A DNA stretch of 64,000 nt from Austropuccinia psidii (Eukaryota > Basidiomycota > Pucciniomycetes > Pucciniales > Sphaerophragmiaceae), in the NCBI GenBank assembly GCA_023105745.1, contig JALGQZ010000009.1, forward strand, positions 15,858,564 to 15,922,563, read 5' to 3'. The position numbers were made by a program, and so were the translations under genes. Shown here piece by piece: positions 11,492 through 21,749 of this stretch. The notes below the pieces were generated by a model. That model ran no database searches, was not told the DNA's origin, and was given only the letters and a program-made list of their open reading frames with translations. The number at the start of each line of letters is the position of its first letter. The stretch's first letter is position 1.

Positions 11492-12703
11492 ATGTGGCAC
11501 CCTCATTGGGCCCCACGGAAGAACATTGGCTTTAGTCGGTTCAGATTGTGCCAATGTCATGTGGGCTCCAACAGGGAAGTCAAAGGATGTGTGCCGAAGA
11601 AAGCTCCTTGGCAGTATCTGATATCTTGTGTGCTTCAACAAATAGTGATCCCTCAACCACTCGGGAATAGTAGCAGATCCCAAAAGACAAATGAGTGCAA
11701 AATGACCCGAATGAATAGGTTGTTTTCCTCCTCTTGCCCAACAGCACAAATATCAATGCCAGTATCAGCAAATATCACCCCAAGTGAAATTCTGAGGGTT
11801 GTGGATGTCAATCAGATCAAACGCATTCACTTTGGCCATGTGGCAATTTTCTCTTCAACCAGATTACTCATTTCCCTTGTCGAATTCCGACCATTCACAA
11901 CAATGAGTGAAGTCGAGGTCAAGCAATGGGATGAATTATCACAATTCTTATTTCGCGAAAAGAGATTCACCGACCCCATTGCAACCAATGGAGCATTACT
12001 GGAGGGATTTTTGTTCGCAATTTGGTGGCGCAAATGCAGCACCAGGAATGAACAATTTGGTCTGTATTGAAGTATCGGGAAAATTGAAAACGCAAAAGAT
12101 GAATGGCAGAACCGAGGTGCCAATCTTAGCTCGGTGGGTTGCATTCTAGGTCAATCCTTACAATATGTTGGGGATAATTTATTTGAGAAGATTCAAAATT
12201 TCTACAATTCATTGGGGGTTCCGTCTTTTGATAAAGTCAACTATTAAGGCAATATTCCGGCAAATCAGGGTGCATTCGAGTTCGCTTCCGCACTCACTTT
12301 CACCATGAATGGATTCAAAAACGCACCTCATGTTGATAAGGATGCATCGCTGTATGCTTCGGGATGGTGGTTTCAAGCTGATAAGCGGAACAGCCAAATT
12401 CAAAGAGATGCGTCAAAGTGGTGTACAGGTGGAAAATTGATTTTCCCAAATGAGCATTTTTGGCTTGATCTATGCGCATGTCATGGGCTCATTCAGGTAG
12501 TGTGGGCCAGTAGTACATTTGTTCATTATACTGATCCAGCACGGGACAACAAAAGCATGACACTAGTGGGTATGTCCGCACAATGCTCAAGCAGGTTAGC
12601 AAAAACAATGCGGCAAAAAAACCATGGCTATTATGAGATTGGCGAGAGAGTGGGCTATCAACTCAGGGATGGTAATACAATATCATGCCGATTCAAAGAA
12701 TGA
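11492..12703 (+). pseudogene. TET/JBP-like 2-oxoglutarate/Fe(II) dioxygenase, disabled
   Basis: One frame runs through 404 codons and is broken only by TGA at 12068-12070 and TAA at 12245-12247. The C-terminal part has a candidate iron-binding HxD (APHVDKDAS, His at 12329), then CTGGKLIFP, and a distal His in STFVHYTDPA (12524) followed by MSAQCSSRL. Upstream are IKRIHFGHVAIF and SLVEFRPFTTMS. This order resembles the fungal TET/JBP oxygenases reported to have expanded with transposons in basidiomycetes. Members of the family oxidise 5-methylcytosine or thymine. The first part, before about 11700, is less certain and the start codon is undetermined. The family call comes from motif memory and needs a profile search. 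As cargo, it could counter cytosine methylation of the element. Confidence 0.6.
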
Positions 12704-12827
12704 GGAGATTTGCATGTGTGTTGGGTAAGTAATGGTGGGGTAAGGCAGAGGACAATATACACCAGGATTGGATGGATTTGCATGCGGGAGATGGGGTGTC
12801 TCACATGAAAAAGGGGTGAAGTGGATT

Positions 12828-12853
12828 ATGTATGTTGGCATGCCATCGTACAT
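12828..12853. promoter_or_regulatory. Palindromic site 1 of CACTA-A
   Basis: An imperfect 26-bp palindrome with centre TTGGCATGCCA and outer arms ATGTA/TACAT. It belongs to a set with 17385-17411, 24320-24347, 30083-30112 and 43438-43467. It lies shortly after the dioxygenase-like gene. A protein-binding or structural role is inferred only. Confidence 0.5.
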
Positions 12854-12889
12854 CTGTCCTGGTTTGTTGCTATTGTCCAGGATGCCAAT

Positions 12890-13480
12890 GCTTCACACGT
12901 GAATCCTTATGCTTGTGCAAGTTCCGACAATGCTAAGAGTTCCTTACGCCTATGCGGGGTGCCGACGCTACACACGCCAATCCTTATGCCTGTGCAGGCT
13001 CCCAAAAATTTACACGCCAATCCTGACGCTTGTGAAGGTTCCCAAAAATGCTAAAAATTCCTTATGCCTGTACAGGCTTCCGGCAATTCACACGCCAATC
13101 CTTACGCTTGTGAAGGTTCCCCACAATGCTGAAAATTTCTTGGCCTGTGCAGGATCCTGAGAATTCACACGCCTATTCTTACGCCTGTGCAGGCTCCCAA
13201 CAATTCACATGCCAATCCTTATGCTTGTGAAGGGTCCCAAAAATGCTAAAAATTCCTTGCGCCTGTACAGGCTTCCGACGATTCACACGCCAATCCTTAC
13301 CCTTGGGAGGGTTGCCAACAATGCTGACAAATTCTTATGCCTGTGCAGGCTCCTGACAATTCACACGCCAATCCTTATGCCTGTGCAGGCTCCCAACAAT
13401 TCACACGCGAATCCTTACCCCTGTGCAGCCTCCCGACAAGTCACACGCCAATCCTTACGCTTGTGAAGGTTCCAGACAAC
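12890..13480 (+). repeat. Internal tandem repeats of CACTA-A
   Basis: More than ten copies of a unit near 40 bp, built on ACACGCCAATCCTTAYGC and TGTGCAGGCTCCC. The core CCTTACGCTTGTG is shared with the subterminal arrays at 7530-8075, so they have a common origin. Open frames through the array are repeat-derived and not conserved as a protein. Confidence 0.85.
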
Positions 13481-13896
13481 TTAAACAATTCAATACATGA
13501 GTAAGATTAATAGCGTGTGACCATAGGAAAGGCCATGTTTCAAAAATCTGGAGTGGATTGCTCACATGCGGGAAGCTCCCGCTTTTTTACAGTTAAGAAT
13601 GGATATGGCTCTAAACCATGGAAGAAGAAAATATAGGAGATGGTAATGGCAACTATTGGCGCATTTTGGGAAAAAGAGGTTCACAAAAACAAATACTCAC
13701 TCAAAATTTTGGTGGGGCACTTATAAAAATTTTTCTCACGCAATAGGAGATTTGAACCATTGAGGAAAATATAATTTCACGTAAGCAAAGAATTTAATAG
13801 AAATTGAACATAACAATAATTGAGGACAAATAATTTATTTAAAAGAAATTATTACAAATAATAAAAAGAGGAAATCATGACATTTTTTATAAATTT
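13481..13896. other. Noncoding A+T-rich stretch
   Basis: I see no gene or clear repeat. It holds the 3' flank of the minus-strand gene ending at 13897. Confidence 0.4.
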
Positions 13897-15270
13897 TTAT
13901 TTTTCTAAGAATTTCGAGACTATCCCGGTGATGTCCTCCTTTGGATAAGCCTCCAGTGCCTGGGCAAGGAGGCAGTTTAATTCCTCCCGGAATTCCTGGT
14001 GCATCTCATTTCAATGAGTTGCATCCACGAAAGGAATCATGTGGAGCAAGCGGTGATGCTCCAACAAGATTCGGTTGATTGATTCGTGGACAATGGATCG
14101 AGGAATCATTAGGGTTGGTTGCAGGTCGGTGAATTCCTGGCGAGCGTCATCGTGGGAATGAGAGGAGCTTGGCACCAGGGGGGGTGGAGGAGGTTGGGTT
14201 CTCGGGGGCAATGGGAGGGAGATCCTGGGAAGGAACCGGGGTAGGAGTGGAGGGAGGGGGAACACGAGGGGAAGATGGTGGAGTCGGTGAAGAAGAAGGG
14301 GGATGGGGGGATCCGACGGGCATATCGTCGATGATGATTATCAAGCAAGGAGTGGCAGGACAATCTGGAGACGGTCGAAGAAAAAATGAGGAAAAGTGGA
14401 TATGGATCGAAGAGAAAGAAGGGGTGACTTACCATACGGTTGCTCCGTGGATTGCGTAGGAGCCACCTCAGGTTCTGGCTCAAGAGTCGTATTGTCCTCA
14501 GGTGGTTGGGACGATGGACTTGGGCCAGGAATAGGTGGCTCTTTGGTTTGGGAGGGTTCTAAAAAAGGAGTAAGTGTCAGTTCACTCAACTCAAAAGTGA
14601 AAGTGAAAATGAAATGAAACTTTGGCTGCTTACCGCGGAATAATTCTTCAGACCATTGGGTGCCACTCGGGCCTGGAGTGGGTTGCCGGGGGGTTTGCTT
14701 GCGAGGCAAACGAGGAACGGGAGAGTAATGTCAGGGGGGATTCGGGGGGTTTTGTTCTATGAGTAATGGAAAAAAGTCAGTATTACTGCGTGAAGAGAAA
14801 TGAGATAAGGAGGAGAAAGAAAACTTACTTTGGCGTTTGAATCCCATCAGTGACAAGACATGGTGACAATCAGCCCAAGCTTGAATGTCCTCCTGCTATC
14901 GCCATCCTTCATCGGCCAGATAATCACTTCGCTCCGGTCGAGGAGTGAATTGACCATTGGATGGTGGCCTAGGAGGGGGAGTGGACAAATCGATACTGGA
15001 GGGGACAGGGCTAATCGTCCGGAATCGTTCCCGTTGGCCTGTTTGGGGGCCCGGCGTCCATTCACGCTCGGAAATGGTTTCATCATCGTCGACCACAAAA
15101 GAGTCCTCGCGAGGGCATCTTGGGCGGGAACTCCTCTGGCCTTGTGGTCGGAAGGGGCGGACAACGAATGAACATTTCTTGTGTGCTTGTCGGCAAGCAT
15201 CACAAGCGTCGTTCGTCGTTGAGGAACGAATGCAGGGGATACCCCGCTTGGTGCTTAAAGTGCATGACAT
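13897..15270 (-). pseudogene. Cys-motif, proline-rich protein of a rust multicopy family, disabled
   Basis: On the minus strand an acceptor (TTTTTAG) precedes ATG at 15270. The N-terminus has GIPC followed by NDACDACRQAHKKCSF, a compact Cys/His cluster of zinc-binding appearance. A long proline/serine-rich middle follows, then a folded-looking C-terminus (IPRSIVHESINRILLEH, LEAYPKEDITGIVSK). Introns with GTAAGT/GTAAGC donors are visible at about 14828, 14634 and 14415. Stops interrupt the frame at 14896-14898, in the second exon (CCC-TGA-CAT, about 14730) and at about 14010, and a frameshift lies in a C-run near 14180. I associate it with a multicopy rust protein family but know no function. 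It may be real cargo or an earlier insertion. Confidence 0.55.
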
Positions 15271-15668
15271 CTAAAAACAAAACAATTGAGGTTAGTAACT
15301 GCATACAAAGTAAACAATCAAGAGAAAAAATGAAGACGTACGATGAATTATAAATTTAAAACAGAAAAAAATAAGAACGCTCTAGTCGGAAGTTTTTAAA
15401 AGTCTGGAAAAGAGTCATGAAGAAAAATAAGTATTAATATTGGTACATAATGTTGACAAAAGTTAAAAAAAGAGGTAACACACGAGGTGGATAGAAGGGA
15501 GGTTCTGAAAGGATCAGCAGAAGAAACAAACAGGCAAAAGGAAGGGGAGTGGGTTTAGTGGAGTGCGAAAGACAAAAGTAGAAAGGCAGGAAGACCAAGG
15601 GGAATACGCACAAGAAGGACAAACGCGGGTGAGAAAGAAAGTGAAGGGCGTGTCGTGTGAAGATGGTC

Positions 15669-15675
15669 TTTTATA
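15669..15675 (-). promoter_or_regulatory. TATA box upstream of the Cys-motif gene
   Basis: TATAAAA on the minus strand, about 400 bp upstream of the first recognisable coding exon. The intervening sequence is pyrimidine-rich and ends in a splice acceptor at 15271-15272, suggesting a 5' leader with an intron. Confidence 0.4.
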
Positions 15676-15799
15676 CCATGGTGAAGCTGAGACGATCTCA
15701 GCAGCTTCAGCACCCGCGAAAGTCTCAGCTTCAAGGCGTGTGGGCAAAATTGCAGCTGAGTCTCAGCAACTGCTGCAACTGAGAAGTGAAATGCTTGCG

Positions 15800-17414
15800 T
15801 GAGGCAGAAGAACAATGGGGGTCTGGCTGAGTATTGCAATTTATTGAATTGTCAAGCTGAGTCAAATCCCCTTTGTTTCCTTCAATAGCCACCCGATCAC
15901 CCAGGAGGGTGGTCGTGAGGCCCTTGTTGAATGTGCATTGTGGGTGCAATGCACAAGTGACCCATGCAGAAATGCACCCGGTGCATTTGGTCACAAGTGA
16001 CCGCGGCAAGATCACCGGCTGTATGGCCTGGTGATAGTCTTTGAACAAAGGGGGGGGCTGTAAGACAAGTGAATACAGCATGAGCTTGCCTCAACCCATT
16101 GCTCAGGTTTGCTTTCGGGTCATAATTGAAATGCTCAGTGGCTGAACATTTGAATTGCACAGTAATTGAACTATTGATATAACAATATGAAATGCACCAT
16201 GCTGAGGCATTGCTCAGTCACTTTTGTATGCACACAATCTGAGCATTTGGCACAGCATCGGGTGACATTTCAGCCAGGTGCAGCATTTCACACGCTTTGG
16301 TGAAGTGCTCCAAACTAAGCCTTCCAATGAACTAATGCAAAAATAGTTCATTCCATGGCTTTACTGAGCACTTCCACACGGTGCGTTTGACCATGAAATG
16401 CTCAGCTTGCATGTGCAAATCAGGTGAAACGCAATGCTGAGCATGTGGCACATGAGCTACGTATATGCAAACAATCGGAAGGTGCATGCACATTCGCTAT
16501 ATGCATGCAGGCTCAAGTAGTATTACACCTTCCTAATCTGTACAGCCAACACTGTAGTACGCAGTACACCTTTGTAGATGTATGCTGCGGGGCAGAGCAA
16601 AAGCTGTTCAACAATGTAACATGCAATCACGTCAAGCCATCGAGTTATATCTCTCACCTGCATCCCTTTGATGCACCTTGTTCGACAGTTCTGCCTAGCT
16701 ATGGCACAGATGCGCATGTAATCCAAGTTAATGTAAGTGGGTCATGGTGGGATGACTGTTTATTTGGGTCATAAACAAACAGTGGATTCCATCCGGTGCC
16801 ATTGTCGGGGCAAACAATGACTGGCCCTGCTTGTTCATTGCGCGTGCTCGTTGTCGGGCAGCCACATGCTTTCATACGCACCCCCCAACGGGTCATACAC
16901 AGGCAACTTTCACACGCCTGGAAGACATTTTACTGCCAGTGTTCTGACCGGCTAGTTTCTTGGTCGGGTGGTCAGCTTGACTGCAGACGCTCACCTGCTC
17001 GCGCGTGGAAACCTGAGGCCAATCAGTGTGGATTTGCTTCAGCCTCATCCACATTAGAATAATCCCAGCCCATGTTTGCGTGGGTAGCTCCCCCCGCGGG
17101 TCATTTTCTTCACGTTCTCACACGCCCCGCGCAAGTTGTGGCACCTGGCTTGCAGCCAAAAATTCCCTTGGGTGGGTGGCCTCTTTTGCCTGAGTTTTGT
17201 ACGCGCGTGAGGCAAAGACCTGGATGCCAATCTTGGTGGATTAGTACTCACCTTAAACGCAATAGGGGTGAATTTATATGTGGATCACGGCTCACGGCTG
17301 GCGCCCCCTTTGATCATCCCACACATTCCCCCCTGGAAGCCCAGTAGGCATCAGTCAGCAAAAAACTTCAGGCAAAACCAAAGTCATGTTTGGTGGCATG
17401 CCACCGAACATATC
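15800..17414. other. Noncoding region with scattered TGCTCAG/CTGAGCA motifs
   Basis: No supported gene. Between about 16085 and 16445 the heptamer TGCTCAG or its complement, or close variants, occurs around eight times in both orientations, partly as face-to-face pairs such as ATGCTGAGGCATTGCTCAG. The stretch 16790-17350 is richer in G+C. Together with 24219-24712 this is the 5' region of the SNF2 gene, split by E1. Confidence 0.5.
17385..17411. promoter_or_regulatory. Palindromic site 2 of CACTA-A
   Basis: CATGTTTGGTGGC and its near-perfect inverted copy share the centre GGCATGCC. E1 inserted within ten bases of it. Same family as the sites at 12828, 24320, 30083 and 43438. Confidence 0.5.
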
Positions 17415-17419
17415 TCACC
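17415..17419. repeat. Target-site duplication of E1, left
   Basis: TCACC here and again at 24214-24218, directly outside the LTR ends. A 5-bp duplication is normal for Ty3/Gypsy integrases. Confidence 0.95.
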
Positions 17420-18914
17420 TGTCAGGGTGAGTCTATGTAGTAGCTTAAAAATAGTAAATACAAGCTAGCACTATGACTGTGACACACAAAAAAGTAATAA
17501 ATCAAATCTTCAGGTCCTACTGCTAAGTGGTAACAGTGGTGATGAGTCTATTGAGGACCTGGGTTGCAATGCTCTAATATCTTTGACTGTAAAGAAACAC
17601 TACAATAATTAATTACTTTAATTATATCAATATAATCCTAAGAGTACTACTGGTATAAGACAGTTTTACTACGTAAGGATGTTAATTCATGATAAGATGA
17701 GTCTTTTCCAGTGAGGAAAGACCTGCTTTTATCTCCTCTGAGGACTGTGAAAGACTGGTAGGCTCTTCACACGTCTACAGAGTGAAAATTTTCACTCTGG
17801 AGGCTGGGTTGTGGTTCTGTACCATCAATTCTGACGTCAGCATAGTCAGAATTGTGGTTTTTGGACCACAAATGATCATTCTGGATCAATACAGGGTGAA
17901 AAAACTTTTCACAGGCCACGTCAGCACCATTGTGACGTGTCCAGAGTGTCTGGATGACTAATATTAGTCATTCTGGGCGGGTTTAAGCTTTAAACAACCA
18001 TTATTTCAAGTATCAAGCCAGTACTGGTTGGTACAGGTTTCGTACAGACCAGTATTGGTCAAAATACTTCCAACCAAGATATCTTAGTCAGTTTTTGAGA
18101 TATCAAGAAACCAAGAGCACAGAATTGAAGGGCTTAATGAGCTCTTCAATTTGGTATGCTTCATGTTTACCCTTCTTTCAAATAGCAAAAGCTATAAGGG
18201 TTTTAAGTTTTTGGATGTAATTTTGTACATCAGTATGAGGCTTCAAAAACTTCCATTCCAGATATCTTCTCCAATTTGGAAGATATCTGTATTCTGATGA
18301 TACAGTTTTGTAGGGCTTGATTAGCTCTACAGTTTGGTATATTACACTGTACAGTTGTATGAGTGTATGCCAAAGATACAGGGGTTTGTTTACTTTCTTG
18401 TTTTCAGAATATCTGTATTTTTGGTTGTTAAACCTTTGAACCAAGATCCCTCAGTCAATTTAAGAGATACAGAGGTCTAATGTATCTCAAATTAAAGCTC
18501 TTGTTTATATCTTTAATTTGGTTATACTTTTGTACAGTTTTGTACAAGCCCTCCTACACCTTTGAGGGGTTGTTGGTGAAAAAAGGTGGTATAATGGTAT
18601 CTCCTGATTTAGGAGTGCTACAGATGAATAGATGATACCATTGGATAGCTCTCCCTTAGAGCTTCAAGAAAAAAACCATTGTGGTTGGGGTTTCATGAAA
18701 TATGTATAAGTTAGATTAGAGGCTAGAATAAGAGTTTTTGCTTATTTGGTCTTATCTTTGATAGGGCATATCTTTGTCCTTTCTTATTATATTTGAGGAG
18801 GTTTCCTCTTTATAATCTACTTTTATTGGCTATATTTGTCCAATACTCCTCATACCATTACTTATGGTATGTTGGATGTCATGCTGGTGCTCTGTTTTGA
18901 GTCACAGGCTGACA
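17420..18914 (-). mobile_element. E1 3' LTR
   Basis: It is 1495 bp, the same length as the partner at 22719-24213. A perfect 22-bp palindrome lies at 17778-17799 with the centre GTGAAAATTTTCAC. A frame of 88 codons (18178-18444) lies inside both LTRs but has no supporting feature. Confidence 0.95.
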
Positions 18915-18938
18915 TACCCTCCCTCCAAAAAAGGCTCA

Positions 18939-21749
18939 TCATTGATGAGACTCTTTTGTCCTTATGGAGGCTCTTGATCCTTTCAAAAAAGAATCTTTAT
19001 CCGAAACATCATCCAGCTTTACCCATTGGTCTTTTTCTGGTGGTTTATTCCTTCTTTCTGTTAAATAATCCCTATTGGAATATCTTTTTATTTGATTGGG
19101 GTTGTCAGTTTCAAAGTAGAACTTTCTTTGTTTGTCTTGCCCAATTATCAAGTAACTCTCTAGGGAATTATGTATACTTATGCCATAGATTCTATGGTAC
19201 TCTGTACCCATTAAAAATCCATCAAACTGAGCATTTTCAAGTACCACAAATTCAATGTGTAATCTGAGGTTTCCCATTTTGTGTGGTATTATAATTATTT
19301 GTTGGATTATTCCAAGTGACTTCATTTTGCCTGCAGCACTTTTAAAGCTTCTTGCTTTTGTTAAAAGTATCTCTGCATTCCACATTGGAAAGTGTCTGTC
19401 CAAGTATTCTTTGGCTACTACTGAGCAATTTGCTCCTGTGTCAAAAATCAAAGGATGCTTTTTATTTTCAATGTACACATCAAGCTTTGATTTTGCTCCA
19501 TAAATAAAGGCCATACCAGTTTTGGGTACTTCCAAATACTCTTTAGCATCAATGGTTCTGCCACTTCTGTCTTCCCCATTTTTGGGTTGAATGAGTTCTG
19601 GTTTCAAAGAGTTTCCTAGGACTGATTCTGTTTTCTCATCCTCATACTCTAATAAATATTGTTCAATAGGCTCTGATCCACTGTCTGAATCCTGTCTTAG
19701 CCCATTTCCCATGCTGTCAGAGTCAGATTTGTACTCCATGTGTTCTTCTACTGACTCTTCCTCTATTGCAAATATTTTCTTTTTTCCCTTGGGACAATTA
19801 TTTGCATAGTGGTCAGGTGACCCACAGTTATGGCATGTGTTCCTTCTCCTTGGTGCTTCTTCACCATTAGTAGGTTTGAGGTCTTTTTCCATGAGTATCT
19901 TTGGTTTTTCTCTGCTATCATGTGACCTATAGGGTGAACTACTGCCAATTGATGTCTTTTTTCTGACATCTTGTATGACATTTGCTATGTCATCAATGCT
20001 GCTTATTTTGCTGCATCTGCACTTTACTGCATGTTCTAAGTCTCCTGGAAGTTTTGTCAGAATCTTATGATTTCTCATCTCTATTGTCATGTTTGGATCA
20101 ATAGATTTGATTCTTTTGGTTTGTTTAAGACACCATTCATAAGGGTCTTTTTCTGTAGAGTATCTGTCACTCTCAAAAGAGATGGTTTTTTGCCAAATCC
20201 AAGTACCATTGCTGTACTTTTGTATTATTTGGTTTCTCCACCATGGCCAGCTTTTCCTACCATGTTTCTCTTTCATTTCAGTGTACCATATATTTGCATG
20301 GCCTCTGAATGCAGTGTTGAGTCTTGTGGTGATCCAGTAGTCTGGTATCTTTGGTACATCAACAAAAAGTCCATTAATATAATCAATAAGCTCCATATGA
20401 TCATATTCTCCAATTCCTGAGAATTTAGGCCAATTTACCACATCAGGTAATTGCTTCAATTCTTGTTTCTCAGAGTAACTGAGGTTCTCACCATCTTGGT
20501 AAATAGACTCAGACCTTAACTTTGGATCCTGGGATTCAGGAGCTTGGTTTTCTGATTCTTCCTCTTTTACTTTGGTGATTGGTTTATCCTCTTGAGTTGT
20601 TTGAGGGAAGAAATTAGCTTCTTTTTCCTCCTTTTTATAGAGAAAATCCACTTCTTTTTCCAGGATTTCCTGTTGAGATTGGATATTTCTTAAATCTCTT
20701 CTCACAGCTTGTTGTTTCTCTAGTATTGAGTTCAACTGTCTGTTTTTAGTTTCAAATTCTGCCCAAATTCTGGATAGATTTGTGTTCAAGTCTTCTATGA
20801 CTGTTGCTTGGAAGGAATTTTCTTCCTTGAGTGTTTTCATTTCTGAAGTCACTTCTTGAACATGATCATATGTCCAATCCATGAATTTACCCATGTTGGA
20901 CCATATGAAACTACTACCTCTGGAATCTGTGGTTTCAAATTTTTGAGGCGGTATTTTATCATCAATAGGCTTAAGCTGAGGATCAATTGATTCTGAGCTA
21001 ACACTATTGGTAGGTACAGTGTCTTTTAGGATTTGTGTTCCTCTTGGACTAATTTTATTCATTGTTTCATCAAAGGATCTGATTCTATCTTCTCCTTCCT
21101 GAAAGAATTCTTGTTCTCTACTAGGGCTCCATTTCCTCTGCTGGAAACCACCAGGGATGACTGGAGAGTCCTGGAAATATTGTCCTTTAGATTTAAAGTC
21201 CTGTAGCTGTTGGACTGATGTGGGAAAGATGGCATTTCTTCTTCCATGCCTTGGTGTTCCTGAATCAGATTGGGCTCTTCCGTATGCCAAGAATTCTCTA
21301 TGGCTTGGATTTCTGTTTGATTCCCTCTGATTCAAGTCTCTTCTGAGAGTATGAAATGGCTGTTGAGATTCCAACTTTTCATTTCTTCCAGAATCTTTTG
21401 GCAAGTAATAAGATTGACTTATACTTTTTGCCTCATTATTCCAATTTCCTCCCATGATACTCCCATGGTTAAGGTTTTGCTGTCCATACTCCATGTGAAA
21501 AAGTCTTTTAGGAGTACATGAATATGAGTTATTCTCCCTGCATCTGTCCAATTTTTTTGTTGGACTGGGCTGAATTTGGTTTGGGGTGGGACTTTGAGCA
21601 GGAGTTTCCTGATAATAAGTCCTTTGTTGGTTATTTGATCCAGAAGGGGGTGGCCTTCTCCCTCTGTTTCTTCTTTGCCAGATTTCTGGCTGATTTCTTG
21701 GGTATCCAAGATCTCTGAGAAATGGAGTTGTCATGTTAAAAAATGACAA
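18939..21749 (-). CDS. Gag-protease polyprotein fused to the pol chromodomain tail (E1)
   Basis: A single intact frame of 936 codons. Gag occupies roughly residues 1-630, with coiled-coil-like stretches near 300-360. A CCHC zinc knuckle (CHNCGSPDHYANNC) lies near residue 635, and a retropepsin-type protease with the active site DTGANCSVV near 770. From about residue 890 the sequence switches to the last 45 residues of a Gypsy pol tail: the DKDSFLKGSRASIRTKESHQ end lines up with the end of E4 pol. Everything between protease and this tail is missing, yet the frame is kept. Gag would form the particle and the protease mature it. The ATG at 21749 has two in-frame Mets close behind (MSFFNM), so the exact start is open. 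Confidence 0.85.
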   Translation of the reverse strand: MSFFNMTTPFLRDLGYPRNQPEIWQRRNRGRRPPPSGSNNQQRTYYQETPAQSPTPNQIQPSPTKKLDRCRENNSYSCTPKRLFHMEYGQQNLNHGSIMGGNWNNEAKSISQSYYLPKDSGRNEKLESQQPFHTLRRDLNQRESNRNPSHREFLAYGRAQSDSGTPRHGRRNAIFPTSVQQLQDFKSKGQYFQDSPVIPGGFQQRKWSPSREQEFFQEGEDRIRSFDETMNKISPRGTQILKDTVPTNSVSSESIDPQLKPIDDKIPPQKFETTDSRGSSFIWSNMGKFMDWTYDHVQEVTSEMKTLKEENSFQATVIEDLNTNLSRIWAEFETKNRQLNSILEKQQAVRRDLRNIQSQQEILEKEVDFLYKKEEKEANFFPQTTQEDKPITKVKEEESENQAPESQDPKLRSESIYQDGENLSYSEKQELKQLPDVVNWPKFSGIGEYDHMELIDYINGLFVDVPKIPDYWITTRLNTAFRGHANIWYTEMKEKHGRKSWPWWRNQIIQKYSNGTWIWQKTISFESDRYSTEKDPYEWCLKQTKRIKSIDPNMTIEMRNHKILTKLPGDLEHAVKCRCSKISSIDDIANVIQDVRKKTSIGSSSPYRSHDSREKPKILMEKDLKPTNGEEAPRRRNTCHNCGSPDHYANNCPKGKKKIFAIEEESVEEHMEYKSDSDSMGNGLRQDSDSGSEPIEQYLLEYEDEKTESVLGNSLKPELIQPKNGEDRSGRTIDAKEYLEVPKTGMAFIYGAKSKLDVYIENKKHPLIFDTGANCSVVAKEYLDRHFPMWNAEILLTKARSFKSAAGKMKSLGIIQQIIIIPHKMGNLRLHIEFVVLENAQFDGFLMGTEYHRIYGISIHNSLESYLIIGQDKQRKFYFETDNPNQIKRYSNRDYLTERRNKPPEKDQWVKLDDVSDKDSFLKGSRASIRTKESHQ
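21419..21709 (-). CDS. Overlapping frame inside E1 gag (+1 phase)
   Basis: A 96-codon frame lies wholly within the gag N-terminal region, in phase +1 relative to gag. It contains LLKDFFTWSMDSK, matched in E4 by LLKDLFQWSMDNK at the same place. Substitutions between E1 and E4 there fall mostly on third positions of this frame. Whether it starts at its own Met or is reached by frameshifting is not visible. Confidence 0.45.
   Translation of the reverse strand: MDTQEISQKSGKEETEGEGHPLLDQITNKGLIIRKLLLKVPPQTKFSPVQQKNWTDAGRITHIHVLLKDFFTWSMDSKTLTMGVSWEEIGIMRQKV

Noticed and set aside
12821..13466. Frames of 77-85 codons with repeated PILTLVKVP-like peptides
   Set aside because: Also repeat-derived (array 12890-13480); no promoter, splice sites or conservation.
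12890..13480. Possible CRISPR array
   Set aside because: The units are contiguous degenerate tandem repeats without unique spacers, and the genome is eukaryotic.
14169..14459. Gly/Glu-rich frame on the plus strand
   Set aside because: It is the complement of the proline/serine-rich part of the minus-strand gene at 13897-15270.
18178..18444. 88-codon frame in the E1 LTR (also 23477-23743)
   Set aside because: The identity between copies only reflects recent LTR duplication; no domain and no counterpart in E4 LTRs.
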